A stretch of 33,124 nucleotides of DNA from NCBI GenBank assembly GCA_947632545.1, contig CANRPP010000012.1, positions 1 to 33,124 of the forward strand, in the 5' to 3' direction. Below are positions 1-8,848 of the stretch, piece after piece. Position 1 is the first letter of the stretch. Every line of letters starts with the position of its first letter. Made by a program: the position numbers and the translations under genes. The stretch is from an uncultured Bacilli bacterium (lineage in GTDB: Bacteria > Bacillota_I > Bacilli_A > RF39 > UBA660). Below the pieces are notes generated by a model. That model was given only the letters and a program-made list of their open reading frames with translations, made no database searches and was not told where the DNA came from.

Positions 1-122
1 CTTTTTTTCAAAAAAAGATACTATTTTTTTATTTTTTTTACTTTATTTACGAGAACTTTCAACTAAAAAGAGACATCTATCATCATTCGTGACGTTATCT
101 CTTAATTTAACGTTTATAACAT
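1..122. other. Short unexplained terminal region
   Basis: No gene with a start codon and ribosome binding site could be supported here. The minus strand has an open stretch ending near residue string VESSRK and a TAA stop, but it lacks a start. It also has a possible bulged hairpin around 66-107 (AAGAG and ACGTC pairing with GATGT and CTCTT) followed by five Ts. The content is a little less AT-rich than ordinary spacers in this window. It may be part of a leader or terminator of a gene beyond the window edge. Confidence 0.3.
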
Positions 123-145
123 AAAAAAAGCGAAGTTTTTCGCTT
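123..145 (-). terminator. Rho-independent terminator of the gtrA unit
   Basis: Reading the minus strand, AAGCGAA, a 4-nt loop and TTCGCTT form a perfect 7-bp stem followed by a run of Ts. It lies 3 bases after the stop of the preceding minus-strand gene and closes that unit. Confidence 0.85.
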
Positions 146-148
146 ATA

Positions 149-910
149 TTATTTAACAAGTTCAATACTTTTAAATATATAATTATTATTTTCACTATCA
201 TAATTATATGTATATTTATAATTATTTACTTTTTCATAATCAACTGCAATATCAAATACGTTACCATCAATACCTTGTATTACTGAATTATTATCATTTG
301 TGTTATAAACTTTTTTAGTTACTTCTTCAATATTTGCAACTGCTACTGTTATATAAATATTTTTATCAGTTTGTTCTGCTTTTACAATATATCTAACTGT
401 CTTTAATGGATTACATGTCCTATTACATACTGTTTGTACTTCTCTATATACTTGATTTGCAGAATCGAAAATAATATTAGGACATATATTAGTCATATTA
501 ATATCACTAAGATTTATAGTACTTCCAAATAATATTTTAGAGGCTTGTTGAAATTTTTCTTCTGTAAAAGTTATATTACCATCTATTTTTTTACCATATG
601 CTTCTTGGGCTACTAAAGCTCTTTTATAATTATCATCCATATCATTAGCAGTAAGTATAGACTTTTTATATAAATAGGAATTAATTCCACAACCATCATC
701 ATAATCTATTCTCGATATTAATTCATTAACTAATACACCACTAGTATTTAAACTTTTTACATCTGTATTAACTTGAGTTTTTCCTTTATTAACATAAACT
801 GTTAAATAATAATAAGATAATCCTGCACCAATTAGTAAAAATGCAATACATAGTAAAAATATACCAAACCCTTTATTACTTTTCTTTTCTCTTATCTCAA
901 CCTCTTCCAT
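149..910 (-). CDS. Membrane-anchored protein of unknown function, exported domain
   Basis: This 253-aa protein is not recognised. A charged N-terminus (MEEVEIREKKSNKG) precedes one hydrophobic segment at about residues 15-36, and the rest is polar, so a single-pass protein with an extracytoplasmic domain is inferred. That domain contains several cysteines, including CNRTC and DGCG motifs, which could form disulfides outside the cell. The start is placed at the ATG at 910: an upstream in-frame GTG at 919 falls inside the GAGGTG ribosome binding site, so it is unlikely to be used. The gene is the last of a unit with gtrA and a GT2 glycosyltransferase, 26 bp after gtrA, and ends at a strong terminator. 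The context suggests a role in surface glycan biogenesis, but this rests only on the neighbours. Confidence 0.75.
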   Translation of the reverse strand: MEEVEIREKKSNKGFGIFLLCIAFLLIGAGLSYYYLTVYVNKGKTQVNTDVKSLNTSGVLVNELISRIDYDDGCGINSYLYKKSILTANDMDDNYKRALVAQEAYGKKIDGNITFTEEKFQQASKILFGSTINLSDINMTNICPNIIFDSANQVYREVQTVCNRTCNPLKTVRYIVKAEQTDKNIYITVAVANIEEVTKKVYNTNDNNSVIQGIDGNVFDIAVDYEKVNNYKYTYNYDSENNNYIFKSIELVK

Positions 911-936
911 ATTCTTCACCTCAATTATTAATATTA

Positions 937-1335
937 TTACTCTAAAAATAACTTTCTAGTCACAAAATTAAATACCATAACAAAACATGTTGCGATAACT
1001 TTACCTATTAGATAATATATATTAAACATACTTATAGTAATCCACATTATTAAATTATTTAATAAAAGACCGATTACACTAAAAAATAAAAATGTTATAT
1101 ATGTCTTCTTTTTATTTTTCTTCTCATCTACTACAAATACAAAACGTACACTTGCTAAATAATTATATGTATTTGCAATACAAAATGAAAGTGTATTAGC
1201 AATAATTACTGGAATATGTAAAACTTCTTTAAAAATAGTAATACATAAAAAATCAATTACTGTAGCAACTCCACCAACAATTCCAAATTTAAAGATTTGT
1301 AAAAATAAGTTCTTTTTATCTATAGTTTTACTCAT
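937..1335 (-). CDS. GtrA-family membrane protein
   Basis: This 132-aa protein has four hydrophobic segments (about residues 14-34, 40-60, 78-97 and 103-125) and the GtrA hallmark start FGIVGGVATVIDF. The family (PF04138) includes proposed flippases or accessory proteins for polyprenyl-phosphate-linked sugars, used in O-antigen glucosylation, arabinogalactan and teichoic acid glycosylation. The length is typical. The ATG at 1335 follows a clear AAAGGAGA ribosome binding site. It sits 20 bp downstream of a DPM1/GtrB-like glycosyltransferase. That pairing is classic for making a lipid-linked monosaccharide and presenting it outside. Substrate sugar cannot be told from sequence. Confidence 0.9.
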   Translation of the reverse strand: MSKTIDKKNLFLQIFKFGIVGGVATVIDFLCITIFKEVLHIPVIIANTLSFCIANTYNYLASVRFVFVVDEKKNKKKTYITFLFFSVIGLLLNNLIMWITISMFNIYYLIGKVIATCFVMVFNFVTRKLFLE

Positions 1336-1355
1336 AAATGTTCTCCTTTTAATAA

Positions 1356-2069
1356 TTACTTATCACTTATTTTATATTTTGCAATACAATAAAGCGCTCT
1401 AAAGCCATCAAAAATATTTATCTTTTTTCCTTCTTTTACAGTACGTGGATAATAAGAAATAGGTACTTCTACTAATTTTATTTTTTTCTTTGAAAGTTTT
1501 GCTGTTATTTCAGGTTCAAATCCAAAACGTTTTTCTTTTATATCAATACTTTTAATTATTTCTGATTTAAAAGCTTTATAACAAGTTTCCATATCAGTAA
1601 CATTTAAACCTGTCATTAAATTAGATAATTTTGTTAAAATTTTATTTGCTAATTGATTAGTTATATATCCTTTTGAATCACCATTTAAAAATCTAGATCC
1701 ATAACAAACATCAGCTTTTCCATCAAAAATAGGTTTTACAACATTTGGTATTTCCATTGGATCATATTCAAAATCTGCATCTTGAACAATAATAACATCT
1801 CCAGTAGTCTCTTTAAAACCAGTTTTTAACGCTCCACCCTTTCCTTGATTAACATCATGGTATAAAATTTTGTCAATATATTTTTTACCTTGCTTTTTTA
1901 ATATATCTCTAGTTCCATCAGTTGAATAATCATCGACTACTATCAATTCAATATCAACATTATCTATTTTTAATTTTCTTACTTTTTTTAATACTTCAAT
2001 AATTAATGCTTTTTCATTATAAACTGGCATAACTATTGATAATTTTTTATTTTTTACCGATTTTTTCAT
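1356..2069 (-). CDS. GT2 family glycosyltransferase, polyprenyl-phosphate sugar synthase type (DPM1/GtrB-like)
   Basis: This 237-aa family 2 glycosyltransferase has the GT-A fold signatures SIVMPVYNE at the N-terminus, VVDDYSTDGT (the DDxSxDGT nucleotide-binding motif, about residues 44-53) and QDADFEYDP (the DxD metal-binding motif, about 96-104), followed by YGSRF. It lacks C-terminal membrane segments, like the short DPM1-type enzymes that transfer a sugar from a nucleotide donor to a polyprenyl phosphate on the inner membrane face. It is the first gene of a unit with gtrA, supporting a GtrB-like job. The start ATG has an AGGAG site 10 nt upstream. A promoter is visible at 2101-2129. The sugar is unknown; glucose or mannose are family precedents. 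Confidence 0.88.
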   Translation of the reverse strand: MKKSVKNKKLSIVMPVYNEKALIIEVLKKVRKLKIDNVDIELIVVDDYSTDGTRDILKKQGKKYIDKILYHDVNQGKGGALKTGFKETTGDVIIVQDADFEYDPMEIPNVVKPIFDGKADVCYGSRFLNGDSKGYITNQLANKILTKLSNLMTGLNVTDMETCYKAFKSEIIKSIDIKEKRFGFEPEITAKLSKKKIKLVEVPISYYPRTVKEGKKINIFDGFRALYCIAKYKISDK

Positions 2070-2100
2070 ACTATCATTACTCCTAATATATTACTTTTAA

Positions 2101-2129
2101 AGTATAACATATCTAAATACTATAAACAA
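2101..2129 (-). promoter_or_regulatory. Sigma-A type promoter of the GT2-gtrA unit
   Basis: On the minus strand there is TTGTTT, a 17-bp spacer and TATACT, with TG one base before the -10 (extended -10). It lies between the terminator of the kinase-fusion gene and the GT2 start, so the GT2-gtrA-unknown unit can be transcribed independently. Confidence 0.6.
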
Positions 2130-2140
2130 TAAATTTATTA

Positions 2141-2167
2141 CAAAAAGAAAAGGAATTTATTCCTTTT
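2141..2167 (-). terminator. Rho-independent terminator after the kinase-nucleotidyltransferase gene
   Basis: The minus strand has AAAAGGAA, a 4-nt loop and TTCCTTTT, an 8-bp perfect stem followed by CTTTTTG. It starts 8 bases after the stop codon. Confidence 0.75.
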
Positions 2168-2174
2168 AATTAAA

Positions 2175-4097
2175 TTATTTCATTTTTTTAATTAATGTTT
2201 TTTTATAAGAATCAACATTTCCTACATCAAGCATTTCGCCATCAGGAATAAATGCAATCATTCCTTGTTTTTCTCTAATGGAATCTAAAACTGTTGTTAA
2301 TTGATATTCACCATATTCCGTATTACCATTGTCTATATTAGTTTTTAATTCTTTAAATACTTCTGGTGTTAAAATATATTCACCAAATACACTATAGTAT
2401 TTTTTTTCATTATTTTTAATAGTATATAAATACTCCTTTGCATAAGCATCACTTGGTTTTTCATACATTTTATCTACTACAAAATAATTATTATTTCCAT
2501 CAATTGTTCCTGATAAAATTCCATATTTAGATACATCTTTTAAATCAACTTCACATACTGAAACAGTTAACTTTTCTGTTTTAGCAAAGTTTTCTAATAA
2601 CTGTTGTGTACAATTTTTATCATTAGATGTCATATATAACTGATCTCCCAATACTAAAAGTACCGGATCATCTGAAGCAAACTCGCTGCATAGTGAAACC
2701 GCATGGCCTAAACCTAACTTTTCATCTTGATAAATATAACTTATCTTTTTACCTATTCTTCTAATTTTTCTATCATAATCAAACATTTCAGAAGAAAGTT
2801 TATTAGCATATCCATTACTTAATTTCTGATTAAAGAAATTATCATAATATTTTTGATCATCTTTATCTATTACTAAACAAATTTCTTCAATACCCGCTGT
2901 ATCTAGTTCTTCTAGAATTGACATTATCGCAGGTTTTATAAAACCATCAGAATCTATTATTGGTAAAAATGATTTCTTTATCAATTTAGTAATAGGATAC
3001 ATTCTAGTACCATTTCCCGCTACAGGGATAATAGCTTTAGTAACAGGTTTTGTTTTATTTAAAGTTAATGTATAAGCATTAAAATTTAATTCTTGTTCCA
3101 TATATTCTTTCATTAATTTTTGACTTTCTTTGTCTTTAGCAAGGAATTGGACTATACCATCTCCTTGAGAACCAACTCCTTTACCACCATAACTTAAAGT
3201 CTTTAATTTTTCATCTTTTAAAACTCTATGTAATATAGGAGAAGTTAATTCTTTTGGACAAGCAGGAGAAACATATTTATCAAATTGTTCTTGAGCTTTT
3301 ATCATTAACTTACCAAGGCCTTCTACATCTCCTTTTTCTATACATTCTAAACTACTAAAAATAATTTTTTTATTTAGTTCTCCTAAACATTTTTGAACAT
3401 TTCTGTCAATTTGATTTTGAGCAAATGGAAAACATTTATTTAAATCACCAAGTATTTTTATAGTATCTTTTTTTGCATTCAAATCTGCAAAAACGTAATG
3501 CAAATCTTTTCCGATTTTAATATTTTGAACATCTAATTTATCTCCGTCAAAACTCATTAAAACTGGCACTTTACCAAAAGCACATACTTGATCAAGTCTA
3601 CCACATCTAGATGGAGTTAATACCTCACCATTATAGGCAGTATTCATCTCTCCAATAGTATTTAAATGTAGATTATATATTTTATTAAACGCTCTAGCTA
3701 CTAAAACACAAATTGCAGCACTTGATGATAAGCCTTTTTTCATTGGTAAAGTGGAATTATTAATAGTTATATCAAGACCATTAACATTATACTGTTCCTT
3801 AACATATAGGGCAACTCCTGCTGCATAACACCAAAAGTCATCTTTCTCTGCAATCTTTTTGAGTTCATTTATTTCCATTTTACATTTAAAAGACTTTTTA
3901 GAATCATTTTTAAATCTTACTATAAAATTTTCAGCCATTTTAGCTGTAGCATATATTCCTTGCTCAATACCAGTTACAATAGCATAACCCTTTTCTATTC
4001 TGTTATTAACCATTCTATATCTACCTGCCCAGTCACTATGTTCACCAAGTAAACATAATCTTCCTGGAACAAATAAATCTATCTTTTTATCTGTCAT
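2175..4097 (-). CDS. GHMP sugar kinase fused to a sugar-1-phosphate nucleotidyltransferase
   Basis: This 640-aa protein joins two enzymes. Residues about 5-345 are a GHMP kinase resembling galactokinase: PGRLCLLGEHSDW (substrate motif), GLSSSAA (ATP loop, about 122-128) and SYGGKGVGSQGDG (motif 3). Residues about 353-640 are a GalU/RmlA-like nucleotidyltransferase with AIIPVAGNGTRMYP, a Lys-containing SFLPII segment, YQDEKLGLGHA and LVLGDQLY. The parts would phosphorylate a free sugar at C1 and then activate it to an NDP-sugar, probably UDP-sugar given the GalU-type YQDExLGLGHA motif. The order is the reverse of Bacteroides Fkp, in which the pyrophosphorylase comes first. The start is taken as ATG at 4097; an in-frame TTG at 4109 abuts AAAGGA and is too close to serve as start. 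It lies 50 bp after rmlB. The actual sugar, galactose or a relative, is inferred only. Confidence 0.85.
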   Translation of the reverse strand: MTDKKIDLFVPGRLCLLGEHSDWAGRYRMVNNRIEKGYAIVTGIEQGIYATAKMAENFIVRFKNDSKKSFKCKMEINELKKIAEKDDFWCYAAGVALYVKEQYNVNGLDITINNSTLPMKKGLSSSAAICVLVARAFNKIYNLHLNTIGEMNTAYNGEVLTPSRCGRLDQVCAFGKVPVLMSFDGDKLDVQNIKIGKDLHYVFADLNAKKDTIKILGDLNKCFPFAQNQIDRNVQKCLGELNKKIIFSSLECIEKGDVEGLGKLMIKAQEQFDKYVSPACPKELTSPILHRVLKDEKLKTLSYGGKGVGSQGDGIVQFLAKDKESQKLMKEYMEQELNFNAYTLTLNKTKPVTKAIIPVAGNGTRMYPITKLIKKSFLPIIDSDGFIKPAIMSILEELDTAGIEEICLVIDKDDQKYYDNFFNQKLSNGYANKLSSEMFDYDRKIRRIGKKISYIYQDEKLGLGHAVSLCSEFASDDPVLLVLGDQLYMTSNDKNCTQQLLENFAKTEKLTVSVCEVDLKDVSKYGILSGTIDGNNNYFVVDKMYEKPSDAYAKEYLYTIKNNEKKYYSVFGEYILTPEVFKELKTNIDNGNTEYGEYQLTTVLDSIREKQGMIAFIPDGEMLDVGNVDSYKKTLIKKMK

Positions 4098-4147
4098 TTT
4101 ACTTTCCAATCCTTTTACTGATATTAAAATTTAAATAGTTACCTATA

Positions 4148-5158
4148 TTAAGCTCTTTTTTGATAAGCTTTTTTATATTCTCCAGATAATATATTATCAA
4201 TCCATTCTGTATTATCTAGATACCACTTAACAGTTTCTTCAATACCTTTTTCAAATGTATAAGTTCTGTCCCATCCAAGTTCTTTTTCTGCTTTTGTTGA
4301 ATCAATCGCATATCTTAAATCATGACCTTTTCTATCTTCAACAAAAGTAATTAAATCTTCACTTTTACCCATTAACTTTAGAATAGTTTTAACAACCTCT
4401 AAATTATTTCTTTCAGAATGACCACCAAGATTATAAACTTCTCCTACTTTTCCATTTCTAACAATTAAATCTACTCCAATATTATGATCTATAACATGAA
4501 TCCAATCTCTTACATTTGCACCTTTTCCATAAACAGGAATTTTTTCATTTTTTAATGCTTTAGAAATAACAACTGGAATAAGTTTTTCTGGGAATTGATA
4601 TGGTCCATAGTTATTTGAACATCTACTAATTGTAACAGGTAATCCAAAAGTCCTATGATATGCAAAAACTAATAAATCGGCACCTGCTTTAGATGATGAA
4701 TATGGACTTGATGTATGAATTGGTGTATCTTCAGTAAATTTTAAATCTGGTCTGTCAAGTGGCAAATCTCCATATACTTCATCAGTAGATACTTGATGAT
4801 ATCTTTTAATATTATATTTTAAAGACGCATCCATAAGTACTTGTGTTCCTATTATATTAGTAGTTAAAAATATACCTGGATTTTTAATAGAATTATCAAC
4901 ATGAGATTCTGCTGCGAAGTTAATTACTACATCAAACTTTTCTTCATTAAATAATTTATCAATAAAATCTCTATCTGTAATATCTCCTTTAACAAATTTA
5001 TAATTAGATTTCCCCTCTAAATCTTTTATATTATTATAATTACCTGCATAAGTTAATGCATCTAAACATACAAAATAATCTTCACTATATTTATTAACTA
5101 CATAATGCATATAATTACTTCCTATAAATCCGGCTCCTCCAGTAACTAAAAATTTCAT
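4148..5158 (-). CDS. rmlB: dTDP-glucose 4,6-dehydratase
   Basis: This 336-aa short-chain dehydrogenase/reductase has the NAD-binding motif TGGAGFIGSNY at residues 6-16, the segment AAESHVD, the STDEVYGDL catalytic stretch and the YSSSK (YxxxK) pair, all as in RmlB. It converts dTDP-glucose to dTDP-4-keto-6-deoxyglucose, the second step of dTDP-rhamnose synthesis. Length is normal. A GGAGG site 8 nt before the ATG supports the start. It is separated from rmlA and rmlCD by galE and a terminator, so the rhamnose genes are split over two transcription units. It is followed by the kinase-nucleotidyltransferase gene in the same unit. Confidence 0.95.
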   Translation of the reverse strand: MKFLVTGGAGFIGSNYMHYVVNKYSEDYFVCLDALTYAGNYNNIKDLEGKSNYKFVKGDITDRDFIDKLFNEEKFDVVINFAAESHVDNSIKNPGIFLTTNIIGTQVLMDASLKYNIKRYHQVSTDEVYGDLPLDRPDLKFTEDTPIHTSSPYSSSKAGADLLVFAYHRTFGLPVTISRCSNNYGPYQFPEKLIPVVISKALKNEKIPVYGKGANVRDWIHVIDHNIGVDLIVRNGKVGEVYNLGGHSERNNLEVVKTILKLMGKSEDLITFVEDRKGHDLRYAIDSTKAEKELGWDRTYTFEKGIEETVKWYLDNTEWIDNILSGEYKKAYQKRA

Positions 5159-5175
5159 ATAATACCTCCAAATAT

Positions 5176-5204
5176 ATTATATAAAAAAAAAAAAGATAGG
5201 TAAA
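5176..5204 (-). promoter_or_regulatory. Possible promoter of the rmlB unit
   Basis: The minus strand shows TTTACC, a 17-bp spacer containing a 12-T run, and TATAAT, followed by the rmlB ribosome binding site. It lies downstream of the galE terminator. Confidence 0.5.
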
Positions 5205-5257
5205 GATAAATCTATTAATATAATAAATATTTTCTTTATAATTAATGTATTAAAATA

Positions 5258-5287
5258 CAAAAAGAAACTATAGTAATTATAGCTTCT
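5258..5287 (-). terminator. Rho-independent terminator after galE
   Basis: On the minus strand AGAAGCTATA, a 5-nt loop and TATAGTTTCT form a 10-bp stem with one G-U pair, followed by TTTTTG. It lies about 90 bases past the restored galE stop at 5378 and has no other gene to serve. Confidence 0.75.
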
Positions 5288-5377
5288 TATAATTTTTTGA
5301 AATATTTTATTATTTCTAACTCTATTTTAATAAATAAGATAAAGATAAACCAAATATAGAAACTATATTAATACTAT

Positions 5378-6384
5378 TTAATTACAATTTTTATTTTCAT
5401 AATTCCATGAATCACGTACCATATCATCTAGATTTTTTTCTGCTTTAAAACCTAATTCTTTTTCTGCTTTTGTAACATCAGAATAACACTGTGCGATATC
5501 TCCTTCTCTTCTTCCTACAATTTTATATTTTATTTTATACCATTTACTTTTTCAAAAGTATTAATCATATCTAAAACACTATAACCAGTACCTGTTCCTA
5601 GATTATAAATATATAAACCACCTTTTTCTTTTTCTAATTTTTCTACTGCTTTAATATGTCCTTTAGCAAGATCAACTACATGAATATAATCTCTAACTCC
5701 TGTACCATCTGGAGTATTATAGTCATTACCAAATACAGATAAACACTCAAGTTCTCCTGATGCTACTTTAGATATGTATGGCATTAAATTAGCAGGAATA
5801 CCATTAGGATCTTCTCCAATTAAGCCAGAATAATGTGCACCAACTGGATTAAAATATCTTAAAATACATATATCCCATGATTTATCAGAATTATATAAAT
5901 CCTTTAAAATTTGTTCAACAAATAATTTACTTGTTCCATATGGATTAGTAGTACCACCTGTTTTAGCAGCCTCTGAAATTGGAACAGATTTAGGAGTTCC
6001 ATATACAGTAGCACTACTACTGAATACTAATCTTTTACAGTTATATTTTTTCATAACATTAAGTAAATTTAAAACACTACTAACATTATTAATATAATAT
6101 TCAATTGGTAGTTTTATAGATTCACCTACTGCTTTATATGCTGCAAAATCTATAACACAATCTATTTTATTTTCAGAAAATATCTTATTCAGTAAATTTT
6201 TATCTAACATATTTCCTTCGTAGAACTTAATATTTTTACCCGTAATTTTATAAATTTTATCTAAAACTTCTTTCTTACTATTACTAAAATCATCAAGTCC
6301 TACTACATCATAACCATTATTTAAAAGTTCTACACATGTATGAGAACCAATATAACCTGAACAGCCTGTTACAAATATTTTCAT
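5378..6384 (-). pseudogene. galE: UDP-glucose 4-epimerase split by a one-base frameshift
   Basis: The first 284 codons (6384 down to a TAA at 5530) read as GalE: MKIFVTGCSGYIGSH (NAD-binding), SSSATVYG, the catalytic YGTSK at about residue 150, and RDYIHVVDLAKGH. The ORF stops just after FEKVNGIK. In another frame, directly downstream, the missing GalE C-terminus continues: IVGRREGDIAQCYSDVTKAE and then DDMVRDSW, ending at a TAA at 5378. Adding one A to the AAAA run at 5533-5536 (minus strand) would restore a 335-aa protein of normal length. GalE interconverts UDP-glucose and UDP-galactose. The start is ATG 6384, with AGGTGG 5 nt upstream; an in-frame GTG at 6393 lies in that site. It could be a true pseudogene, or a sequencing or assembly error in an A-run. 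Confidence 0.88.
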
Positions 6385-6401
6385 ATTAACCACCTATTAT
6401 A

Positions 6402-6430
6402 ATTATAAAAATTAATTTTTACAAAAGCAA
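6402..6430 (-). promoter_or_regulatory. Sigma-A type promoter of galE
   Basis: The minus strand has TTGCTT, a 17-bp spacer and TATAAT. It lies between the rmlCD terminator and the galE ribosome binding site, so galE can be a separate unit. Confidence 0.65.
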
Positions 6431-6450
6431 GTACAATAATATCATATATA

Positions 6451-6476
6451 AAAAAGAATTAATATTAATTCTTTTT
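6451..6476 (-). terminator. Terminator overlapping the rmlCD stop codon
   Basis: A perfect 26-bp palindrome made of AAAAAGAATTAAT and its complement spans the end of rmlCD, including its TAA. On the minus strand it gives a stem followed by a T-rich tail. Because it is purely A/T plus one G-C pair per arm it may be leaky. Confidence 0.6.
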
Positions 6477-7925
6477 TGATTTACATAAAACAGGGTTATG
6501 TTTTACTAATTCTTTACAATATCTATCAGTAGCATCTTGCCATGAAGGTAACATATCAAATCCTGCTTCTTTTAATTTATCTTTACTTAATTTAGAATTT
6601 CTTGGACGATATGCTTGTTTAGCACCAGTAAGTTCAATATATTCTTCTGTTGTTACAGGATTAACTTTAACATCTAGGTTATTACTCTCGAAAATATATT
6701 TAGCAAACTCAGCCCATGAACAATACCCATCATTATTTACATGATATGTGCCATATTTATCAGTATGAGCCATTTCAACTAAAACTCTTGCAAGATCAAC
6801 TGTATAAGTAGGACTTCCAATTTGATCATCAACTACTGCAAGACAATTTTTTGTTTTAGATAAATTTATCATAGTCTTAATAAAATTATTACCATTAATG
6901 CCAAATACCCAAGAAATTCTTGTAATGAAATGTTTTGGATTACGTCTAACTTCTTCTTCACCTTCATATTTAGTTTTTCCATAAACACTCATTGGATTTA
7001 CACTATCATCTTCTTTATAAGTACCCTCTTTTTTACCATCAAATACATAATCTGTTGACATATAAATTAATTTTGCGCCTACTTCAATAGATGCATCTGT
7101 TATATTTTTAGTACCTACTACATTAATATCTCTTACTTTATCTTCTAAATCCTCTGCTTTATCAACTGCAGTCCAAGCTGCACAATGAAATATTACATCA
7201 GGTTTATAACTATTAATTATATCAAAGACTTGATCTCTATTTGTAATATCCATTTCATCGATATCTAATGCAAGATAATCTGTTTCTCCTCTTTCTTCTA
7301 ATTCTCTTACAATATCATAACCAAGTTGACCTTTATAACCTGTAATTAAATATTTAGTTTTTTGACGATTAAATACTGTTTCACACTCTTCTAAAGTTTC
7401 ACGTACTTTATCTTTTTCAGATAAAATTGGTTCTTTAATATCGTATTCCCTAAATATATCTTCCCAAGGAATTTGAAGAGCAGGATCATTCCACAAAATT
7501 CCATCTTCATATTTTGGCATATACTTATTATCTACAAAATATTCAAATAGTGAATTATCTTCTAAACATAAATAAGCATGTGCAAAACCACGAGGAACAT
7601 ATAAACATCTACCATTTTCAGGTGTTAATAAAACTTTAGTATATTGTCCATATGTCTTAGAGTCACGTCTCATATCTACAACAACATCAATAACTGACCC
7701 TCTAACACATCTAACAACTTTTGCTTGACAATATGGATTTTTTTGAAAATGAAGTCCACGTAAAACTCCCTTCTCACTTTTAGAATCACTAATTTGTTTT
7801 TGTTTAGCAAAACCAGCTTCTTTTAATTGTTCCTCTGTAATTGATTCAAAAAAGCCTCTATCATCCCCAAATCTTTGAGGTTCTAATATATAACAATCTA
7901 ATAAATTTGTTTCAATCTTTTTCAT
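6465..7925 (-). CDS. rmlCD: Fused dTDP-4-dehydrorhamnose 3,5-epimerase and dTDP-4-dehydrorhamnose reductase
   Basis: This 486-aa protein carries the last two steps of dTDP-L-rhamnose synthesis in one chain. Residues about 1-180 are RmlC: DDRGFFES, GVLRGLHFQ (catalytic His), VVVDMRRDS and GFAHAYL. Residues about 190-486 are RmlD, an NADPH-dependent reductase: YLITGYKGQLG, STDYVFDG and the SVYGKTKYEGE motif with the YxxxK catalytic pair. The start is ATG 7925 with AGGAGG 8 nt upstream; a TTG at 7943 lies before the binding site. The ATG overlaps the rmlA stop as TAATG, implying translational coupling. Reaction: epimerise dTDP-4-keto-6-deoxyglucose at C3 and C5, then reduce it to dTDP-L-rhamnose. 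Confidence 0.93.
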   Translation of the reverse strand: MKKIETNLLDCYILEPQRFGDDRGFFESITEEQLKEAGFAKQKQISDSKSEKGVLRGLHFQKNPYCQAKVVRCVRGSVIDVVVDMRRDSKTYGQYTKVLLTPENGRCLYVPRGFAHAYLCLEDNSLFEYFVDNKYMPKYEDGILWNDPALQIPWEDIFREYDIKEPILSEKDKVRETLEECETVFNRQKTKYLITGYKGQLGYDIVRELEERGETDYLALDIDEMDITNRDQVFDIINSYKPDVIFHCAAWTAVDKAEDLEDKVRDINVVGTKNITDASIEVGAKLIYMSTDYVFDGKKEGTYKEDDSVNPMSVYGKTKYEGEEEVRRNPKHFITRISWVFGINGNNFIKTMINLSKTKNCLAVVDDQIGSPTYTVDLARVLVEMAHTDKYGTYHVNNDGYCSWAEFAKYIFESNNLDVKVNPVTTEEYIELTGAKQAYRPRNSKLSKDKLKEAGFDMLPSWQDATDRYCKELVKHNPVLCKSKKN

Positions 7926-8848
7926 TATGAATTCCTCCTGCAATATTTAACCTTTACTTTTTCTTTTTTAACTTTTTCTTTACTTACTTCTAATAAATGC
8001 TGTCCATATGTATTTTTTTTCATTAATTCTGCTTGTTCTAAAAGAATCTCTTTAGATAACCAACCATTCTTATAACCTATTTCTTCAGGACAACAAATAG
8101 TAACATTTTGGTTTTTCTGGACAATTCCAACAAACTGTGATGCTTCAGATAAACTTGCAAAAGTACCTGTATCAAACCAACCATAACCAGTATTTAAAGT
8201 AATAACTTCAAGTCTTTCTTCTTCAAGAAATAATCTATTTAAATCTGTTATTTCTAACTCTCCTCTTGCAGATGGTTTTAAAGTTTTAGCTTTTTCTATA
8301 ACGCTATTATCATAGAAATATAAGCCTGTAATTGCATACTGACTCTTTGGATGCTCTGGTTTTTCTTCAACACTTAAAACTTTGCCTGTTGCTTTATCAA
8401 ATTCTACGATTCCAAATCGTTCTGGATCATCTACATGATATCCAAATACAGTTGCTTTATTTTCTTTGGCATTTTTCTTTGCTCTTAATAAATCATGAGC
8501 AAGGCCTGAACCATAAAAAATATTATCTCCTAGAATCATTGCTACACTATCATCACCTATAAACTCTTCACCTAATATAAATGCTTGAGCAAGTCCATCA
8601 GGTGATGGTTGTACTTTATAGCTTAAATTTATTCCAAATTTAGAGCCATCTCCTAATAATGATTGAAACCTAGGTAAATCAGTTGGTGTTGATATAATCA
8701 AAATATCTTTAATTTCTGCTTGCATTAAAACAGATAATGGATAATATATCATTGGTTTATCATATATTGGCATTAACTGCTTAGATGTAACCTGTGTTAA
8801 TGGATAAAGTCTAGTACCAGACCCTCCTGCTAAAATAATTCCTTTCAT
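7925..8848 (-). CDS. rmlA: Glucose-1-phosphate thymidylyltransferase
   Basis: This 307-aa enzyme makes dTDP-glucose from glucose-1-phosphate and dTTP. The signature [18 protein letters not shown] is at the very N-terminus, followed by [25 protein letters not shown] (metal-binding Asp) and VEEKP. The length is slightly above the usual 290: the C-terminus ends in a Lys/Val-rich repeat ([12 protein letters not shown]), which looks like low-complexity drift. The start has a GGGAGG site and overlaps the upstream glycosyltransferase stop as ATGA, while its own stop overlaps rmlCD as TAATG. The three genes are thus tightly coupled. Confidence 0.96.
   Translation of the reverse strand: MKGIILAGGSGTRLYPLTQVTSKQLMPIYDKPMIYYPLSVLMQAEIKDILIISTPTDLPRFQSLLGDGSKFGINLSYKVQPSPDGLAQAFILGEEFIGDDSVAMILGDNIFYGSGLAHDLLRAKKNAKENKATVFGYHVDDPERFGIVEFDKATGKVLSVEEKPEHPKSQYAITGLYFYDNSVIEKAKTLKPSARGELEITDLNRLFLEEERLEVITLNTGYGWFDTGTFASLSEASQFVGIVQKNQNVTICCPEEIGYKNGWLSKEILLEQAELMKKNTYGQHLLEVSKEKVKKEKVKVKYCRRNS

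Noticed and set aside
1-122. Small coding fragment or RNA at the window edge
   Set aside because: There is no start codon or ribosome binding site, and the hairpin is weak and bulged.
5530-5536. Programmed frameshift or transcript slippage in galE
   Set aside because: The run has only four As and there is no slippery site, pseudoknot or long homopolymer, so mutation or error is simpler.
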